Source: Paludisphaera mucosa (lineage in GTDB: Bacteria > Planctomycetota > Planctomycetia > Isosphaerales > Isosphaeraceae). From it: a stretch of 64,000 bases of DNA. This document shows, piece after piece, positions 8,497 through 17,347 of this stretch. The notes under the pieces are model-generated. The model had not been told where the DNA came from. It ran no database searches and saw only the letters and a list, made by a program, of their open reading frames with translations. The DNA lies in assembly GCF_029589435.1 (NCBI RefSeq), contig NZ_JARRAG010000002.1, positions 5,146,001 to 5,210,000 of the forward strand, read 5' to 3'. Both the position numbers and the translations under genes were made by a program. Positions within the stretch are counted from its first letter, which is position 1. Every line of letters starts with the position of its first letter.

Positions 8497-8965
8497 AGGC
8501 TTCGACGGCCATCTCGACGGCGTCGGTGTCGAAGGAAGGCATGACGACCATGCCGCCGACGAGCATGTCCCAGTACTGGGCGATGCGGACGTCGACGCGG
8601 AGGAGGGCCAGGTCGGGGTCTTCGAGGCCCTGGGCGAACCAGATCCGGTAAGACGGGTTCCACAGCTCGCGGATCTTCTCGGCGTCGCGCACGATCGAGG
8701 CGCGGCCCGAGAGGGAGATGTAGCGATGGTCGTCGGGCGACGCATAGGAGACGTTCACGTCGGAGTCGTGGCGGATCTCCTCGACCTTCCCGGACGAGGC
8801 CCTGGTGAAGAACCAGAGCGTGCCGTCGAAGTCGGCCTCCTGGGTGGCCATGGGCCGGCTGTGGAGGCCGCCGTCCGGGGCGACGCTCGTGAGCATCGCG
8901 ACCTTGATGCCCCGGATCATCATCCCCACCTTGCGGATCTCCGGATCGGGCCTCGTGTTGTCCAT
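8495..8965 (-). CDS. Pyridoxamine 5'-phosphate oxidase-like FMN-binding general stress protein
   Basis: 156 residues from the ATG at 8965, chosen for the GGGGAG upstream and because homology begins at MDNTRPDPEIRKVG. The split-barrel FMN-binding fold is seen in the order IKVAMLTSVAPDGGLHSRPM, LWFFTRASSGKVEEI, VNVSYASPDDHRYISLSGRA, the WNPSYRIWF segment and a C-terminal LRVDVRIAQYWD strand. This matches the general stress protein 26 subgroup (about 150-165 residues). Members bind FMN or F420, but the substrate is not evident. It is a single gene, convergent with the CAP gene across a short terminator. Confidence 0.9.
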   Translation of the reverse strand: MDNTRPDPEIRKVGMMIRGIKVAMLTSVAPDGGLHSRPMATQEADFDGTLWFFTRASSGKVEEIRHDSDVNVSYASPDDHRYISLSGRASIVRDAEKIRELWNPSYRIWFAQGLEDPDLALLRVDVRIAQYWDMLVGGMVVMPSFDTDAVEMAVEA

Positions 8966-9213
8966 AACCCATCTCCCCTGCGTGCGGACCTGTTTCCCTG
9001 CGGAGAGTCTCCCGCGACCCGCCGTACTCACTCCTGTCGCCTTAGGACTTTTGCAAGCGGCGTTCCAAACCCGGACGGCGCCGGGAACGGCCGGGGATTT
9101 GCATCTCCCACAGTCTCCTCGAAGGCCCGCGGTCGACGCCCGGGCCTCGCCGCCGATCGACATGGACGCGGGACGTCGCGATCCCGACGCGAACCCCATA
9201 AAGGAGCCGAACC

Positions 9214-9591
9214 ATGGCCCAGAACACCATCAGCCAGAACAAGAACCAGCCCCAGGGCAACAGCCACCCCCAGGGCCAGGAGCAGGCCCCGCTGCAGGAG
9301 TCGTGCGCCATGAAGAGCCATGAGGGAGGCCTGCAAGCCCTGCTGGGCGGCCATGCGGCGGCCAACGTGGGCGACGTGGAGCGGGTCGTCTCGGTCATGG
9401 GCGGCGGCCTGCTGACCCTGTTCGGGGCCACCCGCGGCGGCCTGGCGGGCCTCGGCCTGGCCGTGCTCGGCGGCGGCCTCATCTACCGCGGCGTGACCGG
9501 CCATTGCGAGGCGTACCACTCGCTCGGGATCGACACCACCGACTCCGCCGCGAAGGCGAACGTCGGCAAGCCCGGCCACGCCCACTCCTGA
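9214..9591 (+). CDS. DUF2892 (YgaP-like) small membrane protein
   Basis: 125 residues. The first 45 are polar, Gln/Asn-rich and probably cytosolic. The DUF2892 core follows: ANVGDVERVVSVMGGGLLTLFG, a second hydrophobic helix GLAGLGLAVLGGGLIYRG, and the hallmark TGHCEAYHSLGI. Two membrane helices are predicted. In other bacteria this domain occurs alone or fused to rhodanese; its role is poorly known. The start has AAAGGAG (9200-9206) eight bases upstream. A strong hairpin follows the gene. Confidence 0.85.
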   Translation: MAQNTISQNKNQPQGNSHPQGQEQAPLQESCAMKSHEGGLQALLGGHAAANVGDVERVVSVMGGGLLTLFGATRGGLAGLGLAVLGGGLIYRGVTGHCEAYHSLGIDTTDSAAKANVGKPGHAHS

Positions 9592-9597
9592 CCGGAA

Positions 9598-9639
9598 TGG
9601 CCGTCGCGCGGGCCCTTTGCCCCGCGCGACGACCGGCCA
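9598..9639 (+). terminator. GC-rich hairpin after DUF2892 gene
   Basis: The left arm TGGCCGTCGCGCGGG (9598-9612) pairs with the right arm at 9621-9639 apart from a four-base bulge. It begins seven bases after the stop codon. There is no T-run, as is usual in this GC-rich genome, so termination is inferred from the stem and its position. Confidence 0.5.
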
Positions 9640-9819
9640 TGGGCTGCTCTCGGATAGTTGATAGGTTTAGTAGGAAAAGATCTGTCGACGTCCTTGTTTA
9701 GGCGCTCGGCCGAGCCTACCATGGGGAAGTTCTCGGGGTTTCCTTCGGTGTCGGCCCGCGTCGCGTCGCACGCGGTCCGCGGCGATCCCCGGGAGGACTT
9801 TCACGGGAGGGGATTGCGC

Positions 9820-10197
9820 ATGGCGAGCTATCGCGGTTTGGTGCGTGTCGGGGCCGCCCTGGCGATGACGTTGGCGGTGGTGATGGGCTCGGCGTACGCC
9901 GACGAGATCTTCGGCTTCATCACCAAGGTCGATCCCGCGGCCAAGAAGATCACGGTCGTCGAGAAGGCGACCGACAAGGAGAGCGTCCTGGTGGTCGACG
10001 ACGAGGCGCTGCTCGTCACGCCCAAGGACGAGGCCGGCTCGAAGGTCGACCTGGAGAAGCTCGAGGGCCGGCTGACCAAGGCCAAGGAGAAGAACGCCAA
10101 CTCCAAGGGGATCAACGCCAAGATCACCCACAAGGGCGACAAGGCGTCGAAGATCGAGATCGTCGCCAAGAAGAAAGCGGCCGTGTCCGCCCAGTGA
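9820..10197 (+). CDS. Small exported Lys-rich protein of unknown function
   Basis: 125 residues from the ATG at 9820, which has GGGAGGGG nearby. A signal peptide covers residues 1-27 (GAALAMTLAVVMGSAYA-DE). The mature part begins EIFGFITKVDPAAKKITVVEKATDKE, a short beta-barrel-like pattern, and is strikingly rich in lysine at the C terminus. I do not recognise a named family. Similar small exported proteins with an FGxxTKVD start are seen in planctomycetes. The basic tail suggests binding to acidic polymers, but nothing in the sequence proves it. Confidence 0.75.
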   Translation: MASYRGLVRVGAALAMTLAVVMGSAYADEIFGFITKVDPAAKKITVVEKATDKESVLVVDDEALLVTPKDEAGSKVDLEKLEGRLTKAKEKNANSKGINAKITHKGDKASKIEIVAKKKAAVSAQ

Positions 10198-10760
10198 GCC
10201 CGGCGCACGCATCGCGCCGACCGTCGCCCCGCACGCCGTTTCGGCGACCTGGGGCGGGGGCCGGCGCGGGGTCAACGTCTTGCGTCGGGGCCGAGGACTC
10301 GCTACGGTCGTGTGCGGATCGCGATCCGACGAGCCGGGGAGACCCCGCAGACGATGCCGGCCAAGCTTCCGCCCCGACACCCGAAGGCCCAGCCCGCCGC
10401 ACGATCGGCGATCGCCCCCCCGCCCCCCCTCCCTCGCCGCCCATCCCCGCCGCCCCCTCGAATCGCCCGCAAATCCACCCCAGGCGGCCTCTCGTCGCTC
10501 CTTGCGATGCAGGAAAGACTGGAAACTCCGGCCCGAGCCGCATACCATTCCTTCGGGCGGATCGAGATTTTCACGAAAGTTCCAGGCAGGTCGGCGGATC
10601 GGGCGCGAACCCACGCGGTTCCCATCGGCGGCGCCGCGATCGAGATCGACCGCGAGATTCCTCGCGAACTGGGATCGGCCTCGGCTTCCAGGTCGGGCCT
10701 CGGCGACGGTCGGGACGTTTGGGGACGGCACGGTTGCGGCCTCGTGGAGCGGCATGCGTC
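10198..10760. other. Intergenic region, no supported gene
   Basis: 563 bases between the Lys-rich exported protein and the response regulator. It contains a C-rich, low-complexity tract near 10415-10460. Open frames here are proline/arginine-rich shadows without ribosome-binding sites. No convincing promoter or RNA was found. Confidence 0.5.
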
Positions 10761-11693
10761 ATGAGCCCGACAGGCGACTTTTCGGCATCCGGGACGATCG
10801 AACGGGACGGCCTCGCCGCGAGCCGGCCCACGGGAACCTCGAAGATGGCGACGGCGTTGATCGTGGAAGACCATCCCGAACAGGCTCGCCTGGTGGAGCG
10901 GATCCTGGGCCTGCGCGGCTTCAACGCGCTGATCGCCGAGGACGGCGAGACCGGCCTGATCATGGCCCAGCGCCGCCAGCCCGACGTCGTCCTGCTCGAC
11001 CTGATGCTCCCCGACGTCAACGGCTTCGACGTCTGCCGCCGGCTCCGCAGCGATCGCGCGACGATGCTCATCCCGGTGGTGATGCTGACCGCGCTGGACG
11101 ACCGCCAGCACCGGATGCACGGCTTCCGCGTCGGCGCCAACGCCTACCTCACCAAGCCCTACGGGGTCGACGAGCTGTTCGACGCGATCGAGGCCGCCCG
11201 CGGCTGGCGCGAGAGCATGCTGCGGCAGGCGCTGCAGGGCGAGATCCACGTCGAGCTCGACAGCGAGATCACGCTGCTGAAGGACCTCAACGACTTCCTG
11301 ATGAACGTCTGCCGGACGACGCCGCTGTCGAACGACCAGGTGATGCAGATCCGCCAGGCGGTGATGGAGATGGCCCAGAACGCGATCGAGTGGGGCAACC
11401 AGCACCGCAGCGACCGGCTGGTGGAGATCACCTACCGGGTCCACCGCGACCGGCTGGAGATCATCATCCGCGACCAGGGCTCCGGCTTCGACCGCGAGGC
11501 CCTGCCGCATGCCGCGGCCCCCGACGACCCGTTCTCGCACCTCGACGTGCGCGACAAGCTGGGCCTGCGCGCCGGCGGGTTCGGGATGCTGATCTGCCAG
11601 GGCATGGTCGACGAGATGCGGTACAATCGCGAAGGCAACGAGGTGACGCTGTTCAAGCGTTACCCCCGCCCCGAGCCCGCGTCGGGCTCCTGA
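10761..11693 (+). CDS. Response regulator with C-terminal RsbW-like ATPase domain
   Basis: 310 residues from the ATG at 10761; a second in-frame ATG at 10845 (MATALIVEDH) starts exactly at the receiver domain and is a real alternative. The REC domain has the acidic pair ED, phospho-acceptor D80 in VVLLDLMLPD, the T of MLTAL and the K of LTKPYG. A linker of about 50 residues leads to a HATPase_c_2 domain: QAVMEMAQNAIEWGNQH (N box), IIRDQGSGFD (G1) and GLRAGGFGMLI (G2). This is the anti-sigma or serine-kinase type of ATPase, so output may be phosphorylation or capture of an anti-sigma antagonist. The next gene, 68 bases on, is a REC-histidine kinase, likely its partner. Confidence 0.9.
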   Translation: MSPTGDFSASGTIERDGLAASRPTGTSKMATALIVEDHPEQARLVERILGLRGFNALIAEDGETGLIMAQRRQPDVVLLDLMLPDVNGFDVCRRLRSDRATMLIPVVMLTALDDRQHRMHGFRVGANAYLTKPYGVDELFDAIEAARGWRESMLRQALQGEIHVELDSEITLLKDLNDFLMNVCRTTPLSNDQVMQIRQAVMEMAQNAIEWGNQHRSDRLVEITYRVHRDRLEIIIRDQGSGFDREALPHAAAPDDPFSHLDVRDKLGLRAGGFGMLICQGMVDEMRYNREGNEVTLFKRYPRPEPASGS

Positions 11694-11761
11694 CGACTCG
11701 GGCTCGGCCCGGCCCCGCCCGGCTCGGCCCGCGTCGCCTGGATGATCGGAGAGCTGCGTCC

Positions 11762-13009
11762 GTGGTCACGACCCAAGAACGCCGCGACGAACCGAGGACG
11801 GCCCTGCTTTCGGCGACCGGGACGGCCGAGGCCGCCCGCGCCCGGCGGCGCCCCGTCGTCCTCGTCGTCGACGACGAGCCCGAGGTCCTGCGGTCGGTCC
11901 ACGACCTGCTCCGGATCGAGTACCAGGTCGTCACGCGCGGCGGCGGCGTCGAGGCCCTCGAATACCTCCGCACCGCCCCCGAGGTCGCGTCGATCCTGAC
12001 CGACCAGCGCATGCCGGGCATGACCGGCGTCGAGCTGCTGCGCGAGGCGGCCACGGTCCGGCCCGAGACGACCCGCCTCCTGTTCACCGCCTTCGCCGAC
12101 ATCCGCACGGTGGTCGACGCCATCAACCAGGGCCACGTCTTCCGCTACATCGCCAAGCCCTGGGAGCCGGCCGACCTGCAGGCCCTGATCCGCCAGGCCG
12201 TCGAGCGCCACGAGCTGATCGCCGAGAAGGCCCGGCTGGTGGCCGAGCTGCAGGCGGCCAACGCCCGGCTCCGCGAGGCCGATCGGCTCAAGGGGGCCTT
12301 CCTGGAGGTCGCCAGCCACGAGCTGAACACCCCCGTGACCGTCGTCAAGGGTCTGGCCGACCTCTGGAGGATGTCGCAGGGGCCGACCGCGACCCCCGCC
12401 GAGGTCGACTGGGTGGACCGGATCCACGCCGCCGCCGGCCGCCTCGCCCGCACCGTCGAGCGGATGCTCAAGCTGATCGACAACAAGAACTTCGCCCAGT
12501 CCCTCGCCCTCGCCACGGTCGATTTGGAGCCCCTGGTCCGGGCCGCCGTCGACGTTTTGGCCCCCTACCTGGAGAAGCGCGGCCAGCGGGTCGAGTTCGC
12601 CGTCCAGCCCGGGATCGCGCCGGTGTCCTGCGACCCGGACAAGATCCACGACGTCCTGATCAACCTGCTGGCGAACGCCGTCAAGTTCACGCCCGACGGC
12701 ATGAGCATCGCCGTGGAGATCGGCGACGACGCCGAGGACGCCCGCTTCGTCCGCGTGGCCGTCCGCGACCAGGGCGCCGGCGTCGACCCGGCCGACCGCA
12801 AGTTCCTGTTCGAGCCCTTCTTCACCGGCTTCGACACCCTCCACCACTCGTCCGGCGACTACCAGTTCGGCAAGCGCGGCATCGGCCTGGGCCTCTGCCT
12901 CGTCAAGACGTTCGTCGAGCTGCACGGCGGCCGCGTCGAGGCCTACTGCCCCACCGACGGCCGCGGCGGCTCGGTCTTCGCCTTCCGCCTCCCCCGCCGC
13001 CGGCCCTGA
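11762..13009 (+). CDS. Receiver-histidine kinase hybrid (REC-HisKA-HATPase)
   Basis: 415 residues. No ATG precedes the receiver domain; the GTG at 11762 is chosen because GGAGAG lies eight bases upstream. The REC domain comes first: VVLVVDDEPEVL, acceptor D81 in ILTDQRMPG, then YIAKPWEP, the RpfG/HupR-like variant of the conserved lysine region. A coiled linker (about 155-178) leads to HisKA with H186 in EVASHELNTPV, then HATPase_c with N box LINLLANAVKFTPDG, G1 DQGAGVDP, F box and G2 GIGLGLCLVK. There are no membrane segments, so it is cytoplasmic and takes its input through its own receiver. It is probably cotranscribed with the preceding REC-ATPase gene. Confidence 0.93.
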   Translation: MVTTQERRDEPRTALLSATGTAEAARARRRPVVLVVDDEPEVLRSVHDLLRIEYQVVTRGGGVEALEYLRTAPEVASILTDQRMPGMTGVELLREAATVRPETTRLLFTAFADIRTVVDAINQGHVFRYIAKPWEPADLQALIRQAVERHELIAEKARLVAELQAANARLREADRLKGAFLEVASHELNTPVTVVKGLADLWRMSQGPTATPAEVDWVDRIHAAAGRLARTVERMLKLIDNKNFAQSLALATVDLEPLVRAAVDVLAPYLEKRGQRVEFAVQPGIAPVSCDPDKIHDVLINLLANAVKFTPDGMSIAVEIGDDAEDARFVRVAVRDQGAGVDPADRKFLFEPFFTGFDTLHHSSGDYQFGKRGIGLGLCLVKTFVELHGGRVEAYCPTDGRGGSVFAFRLPRRRP

Positions 13010-13013
13010 GCAG

Positions 13014-13040
13014 CGTCCCCGCGCCCGCGACTTGGGGACG
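13014..13040 (+). terminator. Possible terminator after the histidine-kinase gene
   Basis: CGTCCCC and GGGGACG form a 7-bp stem with a 13-base loop, starting four bases past the stop codon. It is short and has no T-run. Confidence 0.3.
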
Positions 13041-13280
13041 ACCCGGATCCATTCACATAGGTGCCGACGTGGTGGAAATCGGCCCCGGCGGCGGTTGAAA
13101 TCCGGGCCCCCCGCCCCTAGAATGCCGCCGAACTCCTAAGGGCTTCGCGGCCGTCGCCCCGGCATCCCGGCGGCGAGCCGCCTCCTTTCGCAGCCCATCG
13201 GACCGTCGCGACGGCCCGCGCCTGCTCGCGGGTGCGGCGGCCCCCGGCCTGGCGAGAGGATCTTCTTCGTCCTCATCCCG

Positions 13281-14351
13281 ATGGAATCGCCCATGCATCC
13301 GGAGTCGTCCCTCCCCCGGCCCGTCGCGCGCCGTCGCGGCTTCACGCTGATCGAGCTGCTGGTGGTGATCGCGATCATCGCCGTCCTGATCTCGCTGCTG
13401 CTCCCGGCCGTCCAGGCGGCGCGCGAGGCGGCCCGCCGGGCCCAGTGCGTCAACAACCTCAAGCAGGTCGGCCTGGCGCTGCACAACTACGCGACGGCGC
13501 AGGCCGAGGCCTTCCCCTGGGCCCAGGGCCCCGGGCCCTACAACGGCTGGTCGTCGCACGTCATGCTGCTGCCGCAGCTGGAGCAGCAGCCGCTCTTCGA
13601 CGCGATCAACTTCGCCAACAACGGCATGGCCATGTGGGCCGGCAACCCCGACAACACGACGGCCTTCCGCATCCAGGTGTCGGCCTTCCTCTGCCCCTCC
13701 GACGCCGACCGGCTGACCAACGCCGACGGCCATTCCAACTACATGATGTGCGCCGGGGCGACCGCCGACGAGTTCTACTACTACAACACCAACAACGCCA
13801 ACGCGCCCCAGGCGCTGACGGGGGTGGGGCGGTCGTACGCCAGCTACTACATGTCGCCCAGCGTCCCCCACGTCAAGCTGACCATGATCACCGACGGCGC
13901 CAGCAACACGGCCGCGTTCGGCGAGCAAGTCCTCGGCGTCGGCGACGACGATTACGCCCTGTGGGACAACGCCCGGCCCACCTCGGCCAACGGCGACGCC
14001 ACGGGGACGAGGCCGGCCTTCCCGCCCAACCCCCAGGCCGACTACAACGTCTGCTACCAGCACGCCCCGACGGCGGCCTCGAACCTCCAGCTCTGGAGCC
14101 ACGGCTACCAGTGGTACGCCGGCGCGCCCAACGTCGGCTCGTACTGCCACGTGATGCCGCCCAACACCTGGAGCTGTGCCTTCGGCAACAGCGGCTTCGC
14201 CGCGACCGCCAGCAGCCGCCACCCCGGCCTGGTCAACGTCGGCATGGCCGACGGCTCCGTCCGCAGCGTCAAGAACTCGGTCAGCCTCCCCGTCTGGTGG
14301 GGCCTGGCCTCGATGGCCGGCGGCGAGATCGTCTCGGCCGACGCGCTCTGA
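13281..14351 (+). CDS. DUF1559 pseudopilin-like protein
   Basis: 356 residues. A type IV prepilin/type II pseudopilin leader is clear: [37 protein letters not shown], with cleavage expected after the Gly before F21. The DUF1559 body follows (NNLKQVGLALHNYATAQ near the start, FLCPSDADR in the middle). It ends with the family tail SRHPGLVNVGMADGSVRSVK, which contains H-x9-DG. Planctomycetes carry many such genes; they are thought to be exported by the type II/IV pilus machinery and to sit on the cell surface. Two Cys in the C-terminal third may form a disulfide. A lipoprotein gene follows 62 bases later and is a common neighbour of DUF1559 genes. Confidence 0.95.
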   Translation: MESPMHPESSLPRPVARRRGFTLIELLVVIAIIAVLISLLLPAVQAAREAARRAQCVNNLKQVGLALHNYATAQAEAFPWAQGPGPYNGWSSHVMLLPQLEQQPLFDAINFANNGMAMWAGNPDNTTAFRIQVSAFLCPSDADRLTNADGHSNYMMCAGATADEFYYYNTNNANAPQALTGVGRSYASYYMSPSVPHVKLTMITDGASNTAAFGEQVLGVGDDDYALWDNARPTSANGDATGTRPAFPPNPQADYNVCYQHAPTAASNLQLWSHGYQWYAGAPNVGSYCHVMPPNTWSCAFGNSGFAATASSRHPGLVNVGMADGSVRSVKNSVSLPVWWGLASMAGGEIVSADAL

Positions 14352-14413
14352 GTCGAGCGGCCCGTCGCCCGATCCCGCCCGACCCCGCCTCAGCCTCGGA
14401 GACGTCCGTGTCG

Positions 14414-14881
14414 ATGTCACGCAGAACCTGCAAAGCCCTCGCGGCGACGGCCTCGCTGGCCGCCTGCCTGCTCTCGGCCGGCTGCGAGACGAGCGCGCCG
14501 GCGGTCTCCGGTTCGACGGCGGAGGTCACGGTCCGGGGGACGGTGAAGATCCACGGCCGGCCGGCGGGCGGGGGCGAGATCCTGTTCGACCCCTCGAACG
14601 TCAAGCGCAAGTTCGCCCCGATCCGTTCGGCGGCCATCGGCCCCGACGGGGCCTATACGGTGACGACCCTCTACGGCGAGAATAAGATCTCGATCCGGAG
14701 CCGCGAGATCGCCGCCCCGACCGACGCGCCGGCCGCCGAGGGCAAGTCCCTCGACAAGGCCGTCGCGAAGTCGGCCGCCGTCAAGGCCGCCGTCAGGGCG
14801 GGGGACGGGATGCGCCTCAGGCCCAACGTCAAGCGGACCTTCATCGAGAGCGGCGAGCGGCCGATCGACGTCGAGCTGTGA
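14414..14881 (+). CDS. Lipoprotein with carboxypeptidase-regulatory-like fold, DUF1559 partner
   Basis: 155 residues from the ATG at 14414; the GTG two codons earlier (14408) is better spaced from GGAGAC and could be the true start. The lipobox LLSAGC is near residue 24, so it is a lipoprotein. The mature part starts with EVTVRGTVKIHGRPAGGGEILFDPSN and DGAYTVTTLYGENKISI, the beta-sandwich pattern of small planctomycetal proteins that follow DUF1559 genes. It has no catalytic motif. The position right behind the pseudopilin-like gene suggests a shared surface structure. Confidence 0.82.
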   Translation: MSRRTCKALAATASLAACLLSAGCETSAPAVSGSTAEVTVRGTVKIHGRPAGGGEILFDPSNVKRKFAPIRSAAIGPDGAYTVTTLYGENKISIRSREIAAPTDAPAAEGKSLDKAVAKSAAVKAAVRAGDGMRLRPNVKRTFIESGERPIDVEL

Positions 14882-14948
14882 CCCCGCCCCGCGACCCCGA
14901 CGACGGCGTCGCGTCGACCGACTTCCTGCAACCCCGGCGGGCCCGTCC

Positions 14949-15941
14949 ATGGCCGTCCTGACCTGCGGCGTCGTCCAGTTCCGGCACCGCCCGAGCGACA
15001 AGGCGTACAACCTCTCGGTCGTCGAGCGCTTCGTCGCCGAGGCCCGCGGCCGGGGGGTGAAGGTCCTCGCCTTCCCGGAGATGTGCCTGACGGGCTACTG
15101 GCACGCCACCCGGCTCGACCGGCCGGGCCTGGAGGCGCTCGCGGAACCGGTCCCCGACGGCCCCTCGTCGCTCCGGATCCGCGCGCTGGCGGAGGCGTCC
15201 GGGATGGCGATCGGGGCCGGCCTGATCGAGCGCGGCGACGACGGCCGGCTGTTCAACACGTACGTCGTGGCCCTGCCCGACGGCGCGGTCCACCGCCACC
15301 GCAAGATCCACGCCTTCGAGAGCGAGCACATCGCCGCCGGCGACCGCTACACCGTGTTCGACACCCCCTGGGGCGTTCGGGTGGGCGTCCTCATCTGCTA
15401 CGACAACAACATCGTCGAGAACGCCCGGGCCACGGCGCTGCTGGGGGCCGACGTCCTGCTCGCCCCCCACCAGACCGGCGGCTGCGACTCGCGCAGCCCG
15501 CACGCGATGGGCCTGATCGACCCCGCCCTGTGGGAGCGTCGCGAGGCCGACCCGGAGGCGATCGAGCGCGAGTTCCGCGGCCCCAAGGGGCGGGAATGGC
15601 TGCTCCGCTGGCTGCCGGCGCGGGCCCACGACAACGGCTACTTCATCCTCTTCAGCAACGGCGTGGGCGAGGACGCCGGCGAGGTGCGGACCGGCAACGC
15701 CATGATCCTCGACCCCTACGGCCGCATCCTCGCCGAGACCTGGAAGGCCGAGGACCGCCTGGTCGTCGCCGACCTGGACCTCGACCTCCTCCCCCTCTGC
15801 ACCGGCCGCCGCTGGATCCGCGGCCGCCGCCCCGAGCTTTACGGCCTGCTGACCGAGCGCCTCGGCCACGAGCTGGACCCCCGCGCCGCGCGGTTCTCGC
15901 GCGAGCACGTCGAGAGGCCCGCGCCCGGGCCGGCGTCCTGA
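14949..15941 (+). CDS. Carbon-nitrogen hydrolase (nitrilase superfamily)
   Basis: 330 residues. The catalytic triad of the superfamily is present: E44 in FPEMCLTGYW, K119 in RHRKIHAFE and C150 in VLICYDNN. The motif around the Cys (ICYD) is that of the aliphatic amidase/N-carbamoyl hydrolase branches rather than true nitrilases (CWE). A C-terminal extension of about 40 residues after the core is basic and has no known motif. It is cytoplasmic and hydrolyses an amide or carbamoyl C-N bond; the substrate is unknown. The preceding lipoprotein gene is 67 bases away. The convergent small gene ends seven bases after its stop. Confidence 0.92.
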   Translation: MAVLTCGVVQFRHRPSDKAYNLSVVERFVAEARGRGVKVLAFPEMCLTGYWHATRLDRPGLEALAEPVPDGPSSLRIRALAEASGMAIGAGLIERGDDGRLFNTYVVALPDGAVHRHRKIHAFESEHIAAGDRYTVFDTPWGVRVGVLICYDNNIVENARATALLGADVLLAPHQTGGCDSRSPHAMGLIDPALWERREADPEAIEREFRGPKGREWLLRWLPARAHDNGYFILFSNGVGEDAGEVRTGNAMILDPYGRILAETWKAEDRLVVADLDLDLLPLCTGRRWIRGRRPELYGLLTERLGHELDPRAARFSREHVERPAPGPAS

Positions 15942-15948
15942 CCTCGCG

Positions 15949-16230
15949 TCACGCGTCCGAGGCGGAGACCCTGAGGGTCACGACGCACCGCGAGTCGCTC
16001 CGATAGGAGAGGCGCTTCGCCAGGACTTCGTATCCCGACGAGCCTCCCCGATCGTCGGGGACCACGATCACCTCGCCCACCGAGGGGATCGGCAGCTGGG
16101 CTCGGACCTCCATGGAATGGAGCGGCTCGCCGCCCGCCGCCCGAGTGGAAGGCTCGTATTCGAAATTCAGTGTGACGAACGCGTGGGCCGGCGGCCCCGT
16201 GAGGGAGGCCCGGGAACCTGCAAAGGACAC
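15949..16230 (-). CDS. Small protein at the end of the arsenic operon, unknown function
   Basis: 93 residues from a GTG at 16230; an internal ATG at 16113 would give 54 residues. It starts 13 bases after the acr3 stop codon on the same strand, so it may be cotranscribed with the ars genes. The sequence alternates strands: AFVTLNFEYEP, then RAQLPIPSVGEVIVVPDD, then YEVLAKRLSYRSDSRCVVTLRV. This is the pattern of small all-beta planctomycetal proteins with a central P-x-VGE turn. One Cys lies near the C terminus. No metal-binding cluster is visible and its role in arsenic handling is unproven. Confidence 0.6.
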   Translation of the reverse strand: MSFAGSRASLTGPPAHAFVTLNFEYEPSTRAAGGEPLHSMEVRAQLPIPSVGEVIVVPDDRGGSSGYEVLAKRLSYRSDSRCVVTLRVSASDA

Positions 16231-16243
16231 GGTCGGCTCGCTT

Positions 16244-17347
16244 TCAGATGCCCCTCGGGGGCTGCAGCCCGGGCGAGGCGAAGAAGTTCCGCTGGAAGGA
16301 TGACGCGACGTTGACCAGGGCTATGAGCACCGGCACTTCGACGAGCGGACCGATCACCGCGGCGAACGCGGCCCCCGAGTCGATGCCGAAGACCGCGACG
16401 CTCACGGCGATGGCGAGTTCGAAGTTGTTCGAAGCCGCCGTGAAGGCTAGCGTCGCCGTCTTCGCGTAATCCGCCCCGAGCTTCCGTCCCATCCAGAACG
16501 AAAGAAGGAACATGGCGACGAAGTAGATGAGCAGCGGCATCGCGATGCGGAGGACGTCGAGCGGCGCCTTCACGATGTTCGCCCCTTGAAGGGAGAACAT
16601 GACCACGATGGTGAAGAGCAGCGCGACGAGCGTCATGGGGCTGACGGCCGGGATGAACTTCGTATCGTACCAGTCCCGCCCCCTGGCCTTGACGAGCACG
16701 AGCCGGGTGAGCATCCCGGCCAGGAACGGCACGCCCAGGTAGAGCAAGACGCTCTGGGCGATCGCCCCGACGGTGATCCGTGAGAGGTCCACGTCGCCGA
16801 ACTGGACGCCCACGAGCGGCGGCAGGACCTTCACGAAGAGCCAGGCGTAGATCGGATAGAAGAGCACCTGGAAGACCGAATTGAACGCCACCAGGCCCGC
16901 CGCGTAGTCGGAGTCGCCCCTGGCCAGGTCGTTCCAGACGATGACCATCGCGATGCAGCGGGCCAGGCCGATCATGATCAGGCCGATGGCGTATTCGGGC
17001 TTGTCCGAGAGGAAAGCCGAAGCCAGGCCGAACATGAGCAACGGCCCGATCACCCAGTTCTGCAGGAGCGAGAGCCCCAGCACCCGCGTATTGCGGAAGA
17101 CCTCGGGCAGTCGCTCGTAGCGGACCTTGGCGAGCGGCGGGTACATCATGAGGATGAGCCCGACCGCGATCGGGATCGACGTCGTCCCCACTGAGAGCCG
17201 CATAACGCCCTCGGAGACCGATGGGGCGAAGTTCCCGAGCGCGACGCCCGAGATCATCGCGAGGAAGATCCAGAGCGTCAGGTATCGGTCGAGGAACGAC
17301 AGGCGCCCTCCCGACCCGGGCCGACGCGTTTCCACGGCGGCGTTCAT
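16244..17347 (-). CDS. acr3: Arsenite efflux transporter ACR3
   Basis: 367 residues, ten hydrophobic segments. The family signature [16 protein letters not shown] contains the Cys of TM4 that is essential in ACR3 proteins, and [15 protein letters not shown] carries the second conserved region with its Glu. It exports arsenite (and possibly antimonite) across the cytoplasmic membrane using the proton gradient. The ATG at 17347 overlaps the stop of the arsC-like gene in an ATGA, so translation is coupled. Its place after arsR, arsM and arsC completes a detoxification route: reduction of arsenate, then methylation or efflux. Confidence 0.96.
   Translation of the reverse strand: MNAAVETRRPGSGGRLSFLDRYLTLWIFLAMISGVALGNFAPSVSEGVMRLSVGTTSIPIAVGLILMMYPPLAKVRYERLPEVFRNTRVLGLSLLQNWVIGPLLMFGLASAFLSDKPEYAIGLIMIGLARCIAMVIVWNDLARGDSDYAAGLVAFNSVFQVLFYPIYAWLFVKVLPPLVGVQFGDVDLSRITVGAIAQSVLLYLGVPFLAGMLTRLVLVKARGRDWYDTKFIPAVSPMTLVALLFTIVVMFSLQGANIVKAPLDVLRIAMPLLIYFVAMFLLSFWMGRKLGADYAKTATLAFTAASNNFELAIAVSVAVFGIDSGAAFAAVIGPLVEVPVLIALVNVASSFQRNFFASPGLQPPRGI

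Noticed and set aside
10312-10764. Possible 150-residue protein before the response regulator
   Set aside because: Pro/Arg-rich, no ribosome-binding site, overlaps the next gene's start and has no domain.
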